Counted from the stretch's first letter, positions 8,787 through 18,519 are shown. The stretch is 64,000 bases of DNA from Tabrizicola thermarum (GCF_003574395.1 NZ_QMJY01000083.1:310001-374000), one strand, 5' to 3'. Numbers and translations: made by a program. Notes: a model not told the origin generated them from the letters alone.

Positions 8787-9375
8787 TGGGGATCAGGGCC
8801 TCCGGCCCGGCGAGAAGGATGACCAGCAGCCCGATGACCAGCCCGGCGGCGAAGGCCGACACGACCATGCCCAGGAACACCAGCCCGCGAGAGCGGAAGC
8901 CGTGCAGCTCGGCGATGAAACTGGCCATCAGCCAGAGGAAAAGCGCAAAGCCACCCAGCCCGATGAGCCCGGCCAGCGCGGGCGAGATCACGTTGACCAC
9001 CAGCTGCGCCAGTTGCAGCACCAGCGTCAGGCATTGCAGCCAGACCACGATCAGAAGCGCATCGGGAAAGCTGCCGGTGCCGCCGAAGGCGCGGCCGACG
9101 CGATGGATCAGCACGACCGACAGCGCCAGGAACGCCCATTGCACCACCGCCGCGCGGAAGGGGCTGGCCAGCATCGCGGCGCTGATCGGGTCAAGCTCTT
9201 GCGGGCTGAGCCGGATCTGCACCGAGGCGAGCACCGCCGAAAGGACGGCGACCAGCAAAAGCCCCGCCGTCCGCGCCGGCAGCGGCACAGCTTCGGCCAG
9301 AAGCGCGCGGGTTGCGGCGCGCGGGTCTTGCAGCGAAAGCCGGGCGAGGGCCGCCATGCGCTGGGTCAGGGTCAT
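8779..9375 (-). CDS. YIP1-family membrane protein in suf operon
   Basis: A 198-residue protein with a roughly 40-residue polar N-terminus followed by about five membrane segments, resembling the YIP1 family. The ATG at 9375 overlaps the previous gene's stop (ATGA), and its own stop lies 8 bp inside sufS, so it is tightly coupled to iron-sulfur assembly genes. A longer upstream reading is just an alternative frame of the neighbouring gene. It looks like a diverged relative of the gene at 9372-9851, suggesting an ancient duplication or a heteromeric pair. Function unknown. Confidence 0.75.
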   Translation of the reverse strand: MTLTQRMAALARLSLQDPRAATRALLAEAVPLPARTAGLLLVAVLSAVLASVQIRLSPQELDPISAAMLASPFRAAVVQWAFLALSVVLIHRVGRAFGGTGSFPDALLIVVWLQCLTLVLQLAQLVVNVISPALAGLIGLGGFALFLWLMASFIAELHGFRSRGLVFLGMVVSAFAAGLVIGLLVILLAGPEALIPNV

Positions 9376-9851
9376 CCGCGTTCCGCCTCGTGCAAAAGGG
9401 TGATCCAGAGCCACAGGAAAGCGATGCCCACAGCCACCCTGACCAGCGTCAGAGCGGGCCCGGGGCCGACCATCCCCGCAACCATCCCCTGCAACAGGAA
9501 CAGGGGGCCAATGGCCGCCAGGGCCCAGAACAGCGCGATCCGCGCGCTGTACCAGGTCCCCTGCCCGCCCATGGCCCGCGCGACCAGCCGCGACAGGGCA
9601 GACACCAGGTAGGCCAGCGGGATCAGCAGCAGGACGCCATAGGCCACCGCGATGATCCGGGGTGTGGCCGAGGGTTCCCCGGCCAGAAACGCCTCGCGCG
9701 CGGCGACGGGCCACTGGCCGACAAAGGCCAGAAGCAGGAACACCAGCAGGAAGGACAGCGCGAAGGGCTCGGACTGACCCCGCGCAAGGTGCTGGCGCAG
9801 GATGGCCCGAGGCCGGGTCCAGGTGGCGACAAGATCGGTGGTTATCGACAT
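9372..9851 (-). CDS. Small polytopic membrane protein in suf operon
   Basis: A 159-residue protein starting MSITTDLVATWTRP, with four or five membrane segments and few charged residues. The start at 9851 is preferred to one 12 codons upstream because the shorter version begins 13 bp after the sufD stop, leaving a normal intergenic spacing. It overlaps the next gene by four bases. Overall pattern (short basic N-terminus, then helices) is like the YIP1-type protein that follows. No enzymatic motif is visible; the role in Fe-S assembly, if any, is unknown. Confidence 0.7.
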   Translation of the reverse strand: MSITTDLVATWTRPRAILRQHLARGQSEPFALSFLLVFLLLAFVGQWPVAAREAFLAGEPSATPRIIAVAYGVLLLIPLAYLVSALSRLVARAMGGQGTWYSARIALFWALAAIGPLFLLQGMVAGMVGPGPALTLVRVAVGIAFLWLWITLLHEAERG

Positions 9852-9864
9852 CCCCGCGTTCCGG

Positions 9865-11157
9865 TCACCTTGACCCATGCCGGGCAAGCCAGCGCTCCAG
9901 CCGGGCGCGGATATCCTCGGCGATCGCCTCGTCGGCGATCTCCTCGATCGCTTCGGCGAGGAAGGCCAGCACCAGCAAAGCCTGCGCCCGCCGACGCGGC
10001 ACGCCGCGCGATTGCAGGTAGAACAGCGCGGTTTCGTCGATGGCGCCCGAGGTGGAGCCGTGGCTGCACTTCACGTCGTCGGCGTAGATCTCCAGCTCCG
10101 GCTTGGCGAGGAACTGGCTGTCCTCGTCCAGAAGCAGGCTCTGGCTGATCTGGTAGCCGTCGGTCTTCTGCGCGCCGGGTTTCACCAGGATCTTGCCCTG
10201 GAATACGCCCGTGGCCCCGTTCATCAGCACCTTCTTGAACACCTGGCGGCTTTCGCAGGCCACGGCGGCATGGGTGATGAAAACCGTATCGTCGTGGTGA
10301 AACTCGCCGTCCCCGACCGTGGCCCCGGCCAGATGCGCCCGGCCCTCGTCCCCGGTCAGTTCCACCACCGCCTCGTTCCGCGTCAGCCGCCCGTTCGCGG
10401 TCAGCGTGAAGGACCGCAGCTCGGATTTCGCGCCGAGACGGGCAAAGAGATGCGTCACGGCGCGGCGTTCGTGGTCGCGCCCCTGAATGCGGATGTGGTG
10501 GAAGCTGGCACCATCGGCGATGTCGACCTCCATCACCTTCGAGAAGCGCGCCGCCGCCGGGCCGTTTTCCAGAAGCGTCAGCTCGGCGCCGGGCCCCAGC
10601 TTCACGCAATGGTGCAGGATCGCATCGGAAGTCTCTGATTTGTGGATGTAAACCAGAGAAATCGGCTTTGCCGCCCTGCCCGTCACATGGATCAGCACGC
10701 CATCCGTGGCAAAGGCCGAATTCAGCGCGGCCAGGGGGCGGGGCACGGGGGTCTGGCCGCGCGCCTCGAGGGTGCCATAAAGACCTTGCGCCCAGTGGAT
10801 GTCCGTGTCGCCCGTCGTGGCCAGACGCTCGATCGACACCCCGGCGAGCGCCAGATCGTCCGAGGCTGCGGCATCGAAGACGCCGTCGACGAAAACGATC
10901 TTCAGCCGGTCCATGCCGTCGAAGGGTGCCGCCTCGTCCGTCACGTCAAAGCGCTGCGCCGGCAGCGGCTCGGGCGCGTTCAGGCTGGCCGGATCGGTGT
11001 AGCGCCAGTATTCGTCGCGCCGTGCGGGCAGGCCCATCGCCTGCAACCGGGCCAGAGCCTCGGCCCGCGCCGCCGCCAGCCACCCCTTGCCCGACAGCGC
11101 CGGTAGAGCGGCGAGCCGCGCGGCAAGCGCGTCTTCCTTCGCCTTCGGCAGCGCCAT
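9865..11157 (-). CDS. sufD: Fe-S cluster assembly protein SufD
   Basis: A 430-residue SufBD-family protein, partner of SufB in the SufBC2D scaffold that builds Fe-S clusters. Family hallmarks are the C-terminal segment KPELEIYADDVKCSHGSTSGAID (near residue 360), with the cysteine and histidine used at the SufB-SufD interface, and the SRGVPRRRAQALLVLAF segment after it. The ATG at 11157 overlaps the sufC stop by one base (TGATG), so translation is coupled. Minus-strand operon with sufC upstream and two membrane-protein genes downstream. Confidence 0.95.
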   Translation of the reverse strand: MALPKAKEDALAARLAALPALSGKGWLAAARAEALARLQAMGLPARRDEYWRYTDPASLNAPEPLPAQRFDVTDEAAPFDGMDRLKIVFVDGVFDAAASDDLALAGVSIERLATTGDTDIHWAQGLYGTLEARGQTPVPRPLAALNSAFATDGVLIHVTGRAAKPISLVYIHKSETSDAILHHCVKLGPGAELTLLENGPAAARFSKVMEVDIADGASFHHIRIQGRDHERRAVTHLFARLGAKSELRSFTLTANGRLTRNEAVVELTGDEGRAHLAGATVGDGEFHHDDTVFITHAAVACESRQVFKKVLMNGATGVFQGKILVKPGAQKTDGYQISQSLLLDEDSQFLAKPELEIYADDVKCSHGSTSGAIDETALFYLQSRGVPRRRAQALLVLAFLAEAIEEIADEAIAEDIRARLERWLARHGSR

Positions 11158-11912
11158 CAGCCCACCTCGCCCAGGATATCGGCATAGCCGTTGTTTTCGA
11201 CCTCCAGCGCCAGCTCCGGCCCGCCGGTCCTGATGATCCGGCCCGCCGCCATGATGTGGACGACATCCGGCTTGATATGGTCCAGAAGCCGCTGGTAATG
11301 CGTGATGACCAGGAAGGACCGGTCGTCGCTGCGCAAGGCGTTCACGCCGTCCGCGACCAGTTTCATCGCATCGACGTCAAGCCCCGAATCGGTTTCATCC
11401 AGGATGCACATGCGCGGCTCCAGCATGGCCATCTGCAGGATTTCGTTGCGCTTTTTCTCACCGCCCGAGAAGCCGACATTGACCGGGCGCTTCAGCATCT
11501 CGGCGTCGATCTTCAGCGTCCGGGCCTTTTCGCGGACCACTTTCAGGAAGTCGCCGGCGGAAAGCTCCTCCTCGCCGCGCGCCTTGCGTTGCGCATTCAC
11601 GGCGGTGCGCAGGAAGGTCATGTTGCCGACGCCGGGGATTTCCACCGGATACTGGAACGCAAGGAACAGGCCCGCCGCCGCGCGCTCTTCGGGCTCCATG
11701 TCCAGCAGTTCCCTGCCCTCCAGCCGCGCCGAGCCTTCCGTCACCTCATAGCCGTCGCGGCCCGCCAGCACATAGGACAGCGTGGACTTGCCCGACCCGT
11801 TCGGGCCCATGATCGCATGAACCTCGCCCGCGCCGATGGTCAGGTCGACCCCGCGCAGGATGACCTTGTCCTCTTCTTCAAGTTTGACGTGCAGGTTCCT
11901 GATTTCCAGCAT
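11157..11912 (-). CDS. sufC: Fe-S assembly ATPase SufC
   Basis: A 251-residue ABC-type ATPase that drives the SufBCD scaffold. It shows Walker A GPNGSGKST near residue 38, the SufC-type signature FSGGEKKRNEILQM, Walker B CILDETDSGLD and the switch histidine in VITHYQRLL. The ATG at 11912 (MLEIRNLHVKL) is the usual family start; a 36-codon upstream extension overlaps the fused glycosyltransferase gene and is rejected. It is separated from sufB by that unrelated gene, 16 bp upstream, but otherwise keeps the normal sufC-sufD order. Confidence 0.96.
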   Translation of the reverse strand: MLEIRNLHVKLEEEDKVILRGVDLTIGAGEVHAIMGPNGSGKSTLSYVLAGRDGYEVTEGSARLEGRELLDMEPEERAAAGLFLAFQYPVEIPGVGNMTFLRTAVNAQRKARGEEELSAGDFLKVVREKARTLKIDAEMLKRPVNVGFSGGEKKRNEILQMAMLEPRMCILDETDSGLDVDAMKLVADGVNALRSDDRSFLVITHYQRLLDHIKPDVVHIMAAGRIIRTGGPELALEVENNGYADILGEVG

Positions 11913-11928
11913 TTTCTTTCCTTTTGCG

Positions 11929-13605
11929 TCAGCGCGGATCGGTGAACCAGCCGATGGCCTGGGTGACCATGTCGGGCGGGATCGCGCCGGGGGTGACGGT
12001 AAAGCGGGCCATGCGGCCAACCGTTTCTTCCTTGCGGGCCAGGCGTTCGACGCCGTGGTAGTAGCCCCGCTTGAGGTAGTCGTCGAACAGCACCGTGACG
12101 GGCCTGGTGGTGCGCAGCAGTACCGCGGCCAGGCAGGAGGCGCGGAAGCGGCCGTCGATCAGCACCAGGTCGGGCTGCACGAAATCGGGGCGGTCCCAGA
12201 CCGACAGCGCATAGCCGCTGAACTTGCGGTGCTCGCGCGGTTTCATCGGCACACCCCAGGGGCCGGTCGGGCCGACGTCGGCCCAGTGGACCCTGGCGGT
12301 GTCCGAGATGCTGGCGACGTGGTGCGCCATGCGTTCGGCCCAGTCCCGATCGCTTTCGACGCTGAACACCGTCTTGCCCAGCCTGGCCGCAAGCACCGTC
12401 GACCCGCCGCTGCCGTATTCCAGAATGGTTTCCGCCGCCTCGTAATGCCTGACCAGAAAGCGCCGCTCCTTCGGGGCGAAGGTCAGCTCGAAGCTGGGCG
12501 CTTCGGTCTCCTGCTCGTGGTCTGCATCCATGCCGCGAATGACCTCTGGTGTCGGAGGCGGGGGGGCGTCCATCCCGGGAGTCCGGCCGTGATCCAACGC
12601 GGCCAGCGCCTCGGCCACCAGCGCGTTGACCCGGGCCTGCGCCTCGGCCACGCCGGGCAGCGCCATCAGGCGGGCCATTTCCTCGGTGACCGCCGCTTCC
12701 CAATGCAGGATTGACCGATCCTCGGCCTCGTTCCGGTCGAAGCGGTCGAAATACTCCGGCGTGTGGCGCACATTCGGGCGGCGCGGGCCGGTCGAGACCA
12801 TGCCCCTGCCCCGCGCGGCCTTCAGGCGGAAATGGTCGGGCGTGCGGACGGAATAGTGGTTGATCTGCGCCAGATCCCAGCCGAATTCGCGCCGCGAGGC
12901 AAGGTTGGTGCGCCCGGTGTAGGGCCGCCGCTCCAGCCAGGGTGCGGTGCGGGGGTTCTTCGGGTCCAGGGGCTTGCCATTGCCGCCAAGGCAGTCGTCC
13001 GCCGTGACCGCGGCCCCGTCGACAAGGCGCGGCAGGCCGGCGGAATCGGCCGAGAAACCCGCAAACCTGTCGCCGAAGCAGAACATCGGCTTGGTTTCCA
13101 GATTGGCAACGAATCCCAGCTTCGAGGCGCCGGTGAAATGGCCCGAGATGTGCCGCCCCGGAAAGCTGTCGTTGCCGCCCGAGCCGAACAGCCGCCAGTT
13201 CAGCATCAGCGCCCCGGCGCCCCCCAGTCGGTCCAGAAGCGCCTGCACCGTGCGGTCGCCAACGTGAACGTTCAGAAACTCATCCGCGTCGAGCCAGAGA
13301 TACCAGGCGCCGCGCTGATAGCCGACCTCGGCCTCGAAGGCCTGAACGGCCGCTTCCTGCGGCGCGACCCCGTAGCCGGGCGTGGTGCGCAGAAAGGTGA
13401 TCTCCCCCGCCTCTGCCAGAGCGGCCAGCAGGTCATCTGACCCGTCTGTTGAGCCGTTGGAAACGATAACCACCCGATCCACCCCGATCACCCGGTGATA
13501 GGCCAGCCATTCCAGCACGAAGGGCCCCTCGTTGCGCATGGCCGAGACCAGAACGACCGGGGGCCGTGCTGCTTCGGGCTGGACCTGTGCAAGCGCCTGG
13601 GCCAT
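11929..13605 (-). CDS. GT2 glycosyltransferase fused to a Rossmann methyltransferase-like domain
   Basis: A 558-residue two-domain protein. Residues 15-300 are a GT-A fold glycosyltransferase of the Glyco_tranf_2_4 type, with SAMRNEGPFVLEWLAYHR near residue 22, IVSNGSTDGSDDLL, and the metal-binding WLDADEFLN near residue 104. After a Pro-rich linker (about 345-352, PPPPTPEV), residues 380-558 look like a class I methyltransferase-like fold: ILEYGSGGSTVLAARLG from about 394, then VFSVESDRDWAERM. The gene sits between sufB (6 bp) and sufC (16 bp) in the suf operon, yet nothing links it to Fe-S chemistry. Substrate unknown. Confidence 0.78.
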   Translation of the reverse strand: MAQALAQVQPEAARPPVVLVSAMRNEGPFVLEWLAYHRVIGVDRVVIVSNGSTDGSDDLLAALAEAGEITFLRTTPGYGVAPQEAAVQAFEAEVGYQRGAWYLWLDADEFLNVHVGDRTVQALLDRLGGAGALMLNWRLFGSGGNDSFPGRHISGHFTGASKLGFVANLETKPMFCFGDRFAGFSADSAGLPRLVDGAAVTADDCLGGNGKPLDPKNPRTAPWLERRPYTGRTNLASRREFGWDLAQINHYSVRTPDHFRLKAARGRGMVSTGPRRPNVRHTPEYFDRFDRNEAEDRSILHWEAAVTEEMARLMALPGVAEAQARVNALVAEALAALDHGRTPGMDAPPPPTPEVIRGMDADHEQETEAPSFELTFAPKERRFLVRHYEAAETILEYGSGGSTVLAARLGKTVFSVESDRDWAERMAHHVASISDTARVHWADVGPTGPWGVPMKPREHRKFSGYALSVWDRPDFVQPDLVLIDGRFRASCLAAVLLRTTRPVTVLFDDYLKRGYYHGVERLARKEETVGRMARFTVTPGAIPPDMVTQAIGWFTDPR

Positions 13606-13611
13606 GGCAGG

Positions 13612-15132
<1,521 letters not shown>

Positions 15133-15144
15133 CGGCGTTTCCTT

Positions 15145-16188
15145 TCAGGCAGCCCGCGCACGGGCCTTGGCATAGGCCGCAGTCCAGACATCGCCGAACC
15201 GCAACAGGTCGTCTCTTGTCACCCCCGGGCCGATCGAGACCCGGATCGCCTGCCCCGCCAGCGCCGGGTCGAAACCCATCGCCGTCAGAACCCGGCTGGC
15301 CCGCACCTTGCCGCTGGAACAGGCCGACCCTGCGGAGACCGCAAATCCGGCAAGGTCCATCGCCATCACCTGCGTCTCGCCCCGCCAGCCCGGCGCGATG
15401 AGACAAAGGGTGTTCGGCAGCCGTGGCGAACCATTCCCGACGAAAATAGTTTCTTTTGCCGCGGCGGACAACTGCGATTCTAGAATATTTCTAAGTTCGG
15501 CGACCTCGTCCCAGAGCCCGTTGGCCAGATCGCGGGCGGCGGCCTCGGCGGCGGCGGCGAAACCGGCGATGCCGATCAGGTTCTCGGTCCCGGCGCGGCG
15601 GCCCATTTCCTGCCCGCCGCCCTTCAGTTGCGCGGGCACCTCGAGGCCCTGGCGCACGACCAGCGCGCCGATCCCCTTGGGCCCGCCCAGCTTGTGCGCC
15701 GAAACGAGGCCCATGTCACAGCCCAGCCAGTTGAAGGCCATGGGGACCTTGCCGAAGGCCTGCGTCAGGTCGCTGACCGCAAGACCCTGCGGCAGATCCT
15801 GCAAGAGGCCGGTTTCGGAATTCGCCAGTTGCAGCGCCGTCCGGGCCGGATCGGCAACCGCCACCCGGCCCTGCGCGTCCACCGGCAGCGCGGCCTCGCA
15901 CCAGGCTGCCACGGCATCGTGTTCCACCGCTGCGCAGATCAGCCCGCGCCCGGCACAGGCGAGCGCAGCGGCCTCGGTCGCTCCGCTGGTGAAGACGATA
16001 TCCGCCCCGTCCGCCCCCAGGGCCGCCGCGATCTTCGCGCGGGATTTCTCCAGCAAGGCCTTCGCCGCCCGCCCCTCGGCATGGACCGACGAGGGGTTGC
16101 CGACCAGATCCATCGCCGCAGCCATCGCCGCCTTCGCCTCGGGGCGCAAGGGGGCGGTCGCGTTCCAGTCGAGGTAGAGCCTAGTCAT
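15145..16188 (-). CDS. Cysteine desulfurase, IscS/NifS type
   Basis: A 347-residue group I-like cysteine desulfurase, shorter than typical IscS (about 400). The start YLDWNATAPLRP is characteristic. The PLP lysine is in VSAHKLGGPKG, the stacking histidine in AAVEHDAVAAW, the persulfide cysteine in SAGSACSSGKVRAS near residue 290. ATG at 16188 is preferred over 16194 because GGTGG is then at a workable distance; it overlaps iscR by 8 bp. This second desulfurase in the operon, beside SufS, is a known arrangement in Rhodobacter relatives and may serve general sulfur transfer. Confidence 0.88.
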   Translation of the reverse strand: MTRLYLDWNATAPLRPEAKAAMAAAMDLVGNPSSVHAEGRAAKALLEKSRAKIAAALGADGADIVFTSGATEAAALACAGRGLICAAVEHDAVAAWCEAALPVDAQGRVAVADPARTALQLANSETGLLQDLPQGLAVSDLTQAFGKVPMAFNWLGCDMGLVSAHKLGGPKGIGALVVRQGLEVPAQLKGGGQEMGRRAGTENLIGIAGFAAAAEAAARDLANGLWDEVAELRNILESQLSAAAKETIFVGNGSPRLPNTLCLIAPGWRGETQVMAMDLAGFAVSAGSACSSGKVRASRVLTAMGFDPALAGQAIRVSIGPGVTRDDLLRFGDVWTAAYAKARARAA

Positions 16189-16657
16189 TGTCATCAACCA
16201 CCCGGAACAGGTTCGGCACCGCCGGGCATGGGGTCAGGTCGTTGTTCACCACGTCCGACAGACGCACCTGATGCAGGAAAACATAGACGTTGGCCGAAAG
16301 GCTTTCCCACAGCCGGTTGGTCAGCGATTGCGCCCGGCTGCCCGACAGCCCGCCGCTGGCCCCCGCGCCGGTGTGCATGGCATCGACGGTTTCCTCGACG
16401 GCCTCCATCACCTCCGAGATACGGATGTCATTGGGGCTGCGCGCCAGCTTGTAGCCACCGCCCGGACCGCGGACCGCCTCGACCAGACCGGCACGGCGCA
16501 GCTTGACGAAAAGCTGCTCCAGATAGGGCAAGGAGATGTCCTGACGCCGGGAAATCTCGGCCAGCGACACCAGTTCGTCGCCCCCCGCCTTCGCTTCGGT
16601 CAGCGCCAGATCGGCCAGCGCAACCATCGCATAGCGCCCCTTGGTCGATAGTTTCAT
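16181..16657 (-). CDS. iscR: Rrf2-family iron-sulfur regulator IscR
   Basis: A 158-residue Rrf2 regulator with an N-terminal winged helix (MKLSTKGRYAMVALADLAL, then ISRRQDISLPYLEQLFVKLRRAGLV) and RGPGGGYKLAR wing. It should control the suf operon that it heads. The three clustered cysteines that hold the 2Fe-2S cluster in E. coli IscR are absent: residues around 92-106 read AMHTGAGASGGLSG. The only cysteine is in LTPCPAV near the C-terminus. Rhodobacter sphaeroides IscR is known to have a single cysteine and an unusual cluster ligation, so this agrees with its group. Confidence 0.92.
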   Translation of the reverse strand: MKLSTKGRYAMVALADLALTEAKAGGDELVSLAEISRRQDISLPYLEQLFVKLRRAGLVEAVRGPGGGYKLARSPNDIRISEVMEAVEETVDAMHTGAGASGGLSGSRAQSLTNRLWESLSANVYVFLHQVRLSDVVNNDLTPCPAVPNLFRVVDDND

Positions 16658-16770
16658 CCCCGCCTCCCGCCACGCGTCTGGCCGCAACCGCATTGACGCC
16701 GCGCGCGGGCGGCATTACCTCAGTCAAGCCCCGAAAAGCAGGCCCGGGTCACAATGACGCAGGCCTGCCT

Positions 16771-16806
16771 TAGAACGGTTCTAGTTTAGCCGAGCGAAAG
16801 CGTCAA
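16771..16806 (-). promoter_or_regulatory. iscR-suf promoter with palindromic iron operator
   Basis: On the minus strand TTGACG (16801-16806) and TAGAAC (16778-16783) are exactly 17 bp apart. The perfect inverted repeat TAGAAC-C-GTTCTA (16771-16783) covers the -10 and expected start. It resembles the iron control element (TTAGAA...TTCTAA) bound by Irr in alphaproteobacteria, and IscR-type Iron-Rhodo-boxes occur at this operon in Rhodobacter. Which of the two regulators binds cannot be told by eye. Binding would block initiation. Confidence 0.75.
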
Positions 16807-16838
16807 GAAATCGCGCGCTCCCGCATGAGAAGAGTGCA

Positions 16839-17498
16839 ATGCCCGAGGTTATCTTTGCCGGCCCCGAAGGACGTCTGGAAGGCCGTTACCATCCGCAGAA
16901 GGACCGCGACGCGCCGATCGCCATCGTGCTGCATCCGCATCCGGCCTATGGCGGAACGATGAACAACAAGGTGGTCTACAACCTGCATTATGCCTTCTAC
17001 AATCTGGGCTTCACGGTGCTGCGGTTCAACTTCCGCGGCGTGGGGCGCAGCCAGGGCGAATATGACCAGGGGATCGGCGAGCTGTCGGATGCGGCAAGCG
17101 CGCTCGACTACCTTCAGGCGATGAACCAGAACTCCAAGCAGTGCTGGGTCGCCGGCTTCAGCTTCGGCGCCTGGATCGGCATGCAGCTTCTGATGCGGCG
17201 GCCCGAGATCACCGGCTTCGTCTCGGTCGCCCCGCCGGCCAATCTGTATGACTTTTCCTTCCTCGCCCCCTGTCCGTCCTCGGGCCTCATCATCAACGGC
17301 ACGGCCGACAAGGTTGCGCCGCCCAAGGACACCCGGGCTCTGGTGAGCAAGCTGCACGAGCAGAAGGGCATCACCATCACCCATGCCGAGATCGAGGGCG
17401 CGGATCACTTCTTCAAGGACGAGGAGGCGCACATGCGACCGATGATCCAGACGGTCTCCGACTATGTCCGTCGGAGGATGACGGAGGCGACACGCTGA
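16839..17498 (+). CDS. Alpha/beta hydrolase
   Basis: A 219-residue cytoplasmic hydrolase of the short dienelactone-hydrolase-like group. Early HPHPAYGG (near residue 32) and FNFRGVGRSQGEYD (near 64) are typical. The likely triad is Ser in AGFSFGAW (near 107), Asp in INGTADKVAPP (near 157) and His in EGADHFFKDE (near 189). No signal peptide. It is divergent from iscR across 181 bp and heads a three-gene plus-strand group with a small protein (one-base overlap) and an HD protein. The substrate is unknown. Confidence 0.85.
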   Translation: MPEVIFAGPEGRLEGRYHPQKDRDAPIAIVLHPHPAYGGTMNNKVVYNLHYAFYNLGFTVLRFNFRGVGRSQGEYDQGIGELSDAASALDYLQAMNQNSKQCWVAGFSFGAWIGMQLLMRRPEITGFVSVAPPANLYDFSFLAPCPSSGLIINGTADKVAPPKDTRALVSKLHEQKGITITHAEIEGADHFFKDEEAHMRPMIQTVSDYVRRRMTEATR

Positions 17499-17779
17499 TG
17501 TCCGCATTGCAGCAGATGGCCGACAAGCTGGCCGATGACGTTCTGGCCGCCGAGGCGGAACTGGGCGACGACCGGTTCTACGAAAAGGTCAGCGAGATCC
17601 TGATGGCGGCCTCGCCGACGTTCCAGGAGGCCTACATGACCTCGATCCGGGTCCGGCTGGCCGAACGCCGGGGCCGGGAGTTCCTGGAGCGCGCGCTGGC
17701 CGCCAAGCGCGGCGGCGGGGTCGTTCCCGCGGTTCCCGAGGCCCCGCCCGAAAACGAGACGATCGGCTCGGGCCATTGA
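17498..17779 (+). CDS. Small conserved protein of unknown function
   Basis: A 93-residue soluble protein. The first 70 residues are mostly charged helix (MSALQQMADKLADDVLAAEAELGDDRFYEKVSEIL and following), with no membrane segment or cysteine; the C-terminus is a flexible Pro/Glu-rich tail. Its ATG overlaps the hydrolase stop by one base and the HD-protein gene follows 13 bp later, so the three are one transcription unit. I recognise it only as a kind of small protein kept near this hydrolase in rhodobacteria; no function can be given. Confidence 0.75.
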   Translation: MSALQQMADKLADDVLAAEAELGDDRFYEKVSEILMAASPTFQEAYMTSIRVRLAERRGREFLERALAAKRGGGVVPAVPEAPPENETIGSGH

Positions 17780-17792
17780 GGGGGCGCCGGCC

Positions 17793-18377
17793 GTGACCGA
17801 CCGGCTGGAGGCGCAGTTCGCCTTCCTGAACGAGGCCGACCGGCTGAAGTCGGTGATGCGGGCGACGACGCTGGTCGATGGCTCGCGGCGCGAAAATTCC
17901 GGTGAGCATAGCTGGCACCTGGCGCTTTATGCGCTGGTGCTGGCCGATCAGGCGGGCCCCGGGGTTTCCATCGACCGGGTGATACGGATGCTGCTGATCC
18001 ACGATCTGGTCGAGATCGACGTGGGCGACGTGCCGATCCATTCGCAGAACGGACAGGCCCATGCCAGCGCGGCGACACAGGCCGCCGAAGCGAGGGCCGC
18101 CGACAGGATCTTCGGGCTTCTTCCCGGGGATCTGGCAAGCGACCTTCGCGCCTTGTGGGAAGAGTTCGAGGCCGCCGAAACCCCCGACGCCCGCTTTGCC
18201 AAGTCGCTGGATCGGGTGCAGCCGGTGATGGCGAACCTGATGTCGGGCGGCGGCACCTGGGCCAGCTACAATGTCACCTTCGACCAGCTGGAGACGCGCG
18301 TCGGGTCCAGGATCGCCAGGGGCGCGCCCGCGCTGTGGGACTGGGTCCGCGAAAAGGCCCGGCCCTGGTTCGGATGA
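17793..18377 (+). CDS. HD-domain hydrolase (YfbR/HDDC2-like nucleotidase)
   Basis: A 194-residue HD-domain protein. The metal-binding pattern is visible: His in NSGEHSWHLALYA (near residue 39), HD in MLLIHDLVEIDVGD (near 69), and a late Asp in SLDRVQPVM (near 140). The arrangement matches the HD_3 group that contains 5'-deoxynucleotidase YfbR and human HDDC2, so a dNMP phosphatase role is likely but not proven. The start is GTG at 17793; no in-frame ATG fits. Last of a three-gene unit. Confidence 0.8.
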   Translation: MTDRLEAQFAFLNEADRLKSVMRATTLVDGSRRENSGEHSWHLALYALVLADQAGPGVSIDRVIRMLLIHDLVEIDVGDVPIHSQNGQAHASAATQAAEARAADRIFGLLPGDLASDLRALWEEFEAAETPDARFAKSLDRVQPVMANLMSGGGTWASYNVTFDQLETRVGSRIARGAPALWDWVREKARPWFG

Positions 18378-18437
18378 CCTGTTGAGCAAGGCGTGACGAT
18401 ATCCGAGACGTGCCGCGCAAGCGGTGTGGCGGCAAGT

Positions 18438-18457
18438 CGGTATACAATCGCATACCG
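18438..18457. promoter_or_regulatory. Inverted repeat upstream of icd, possible operator
   Basis: CGGTAT-N8-ATACCG is a perfect 6-bp inverted repeat ending 62 bp before the icd start codon. Its left part contains TATACAAT, a strong -10-like string, though no clear -35 lies at the right distance. The half-site GGTATAC is like those of GntR-family regulators. It could be an operator on icd. No experimental link is known to me. Confidence 0.4.
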
Positions 18458-18519
18458 CCCTTCCCATGCCTCGCTTTTTCCGTTATGCAGCCTGCAACCG
18501 AATCCCACAGGAGGCCCGC

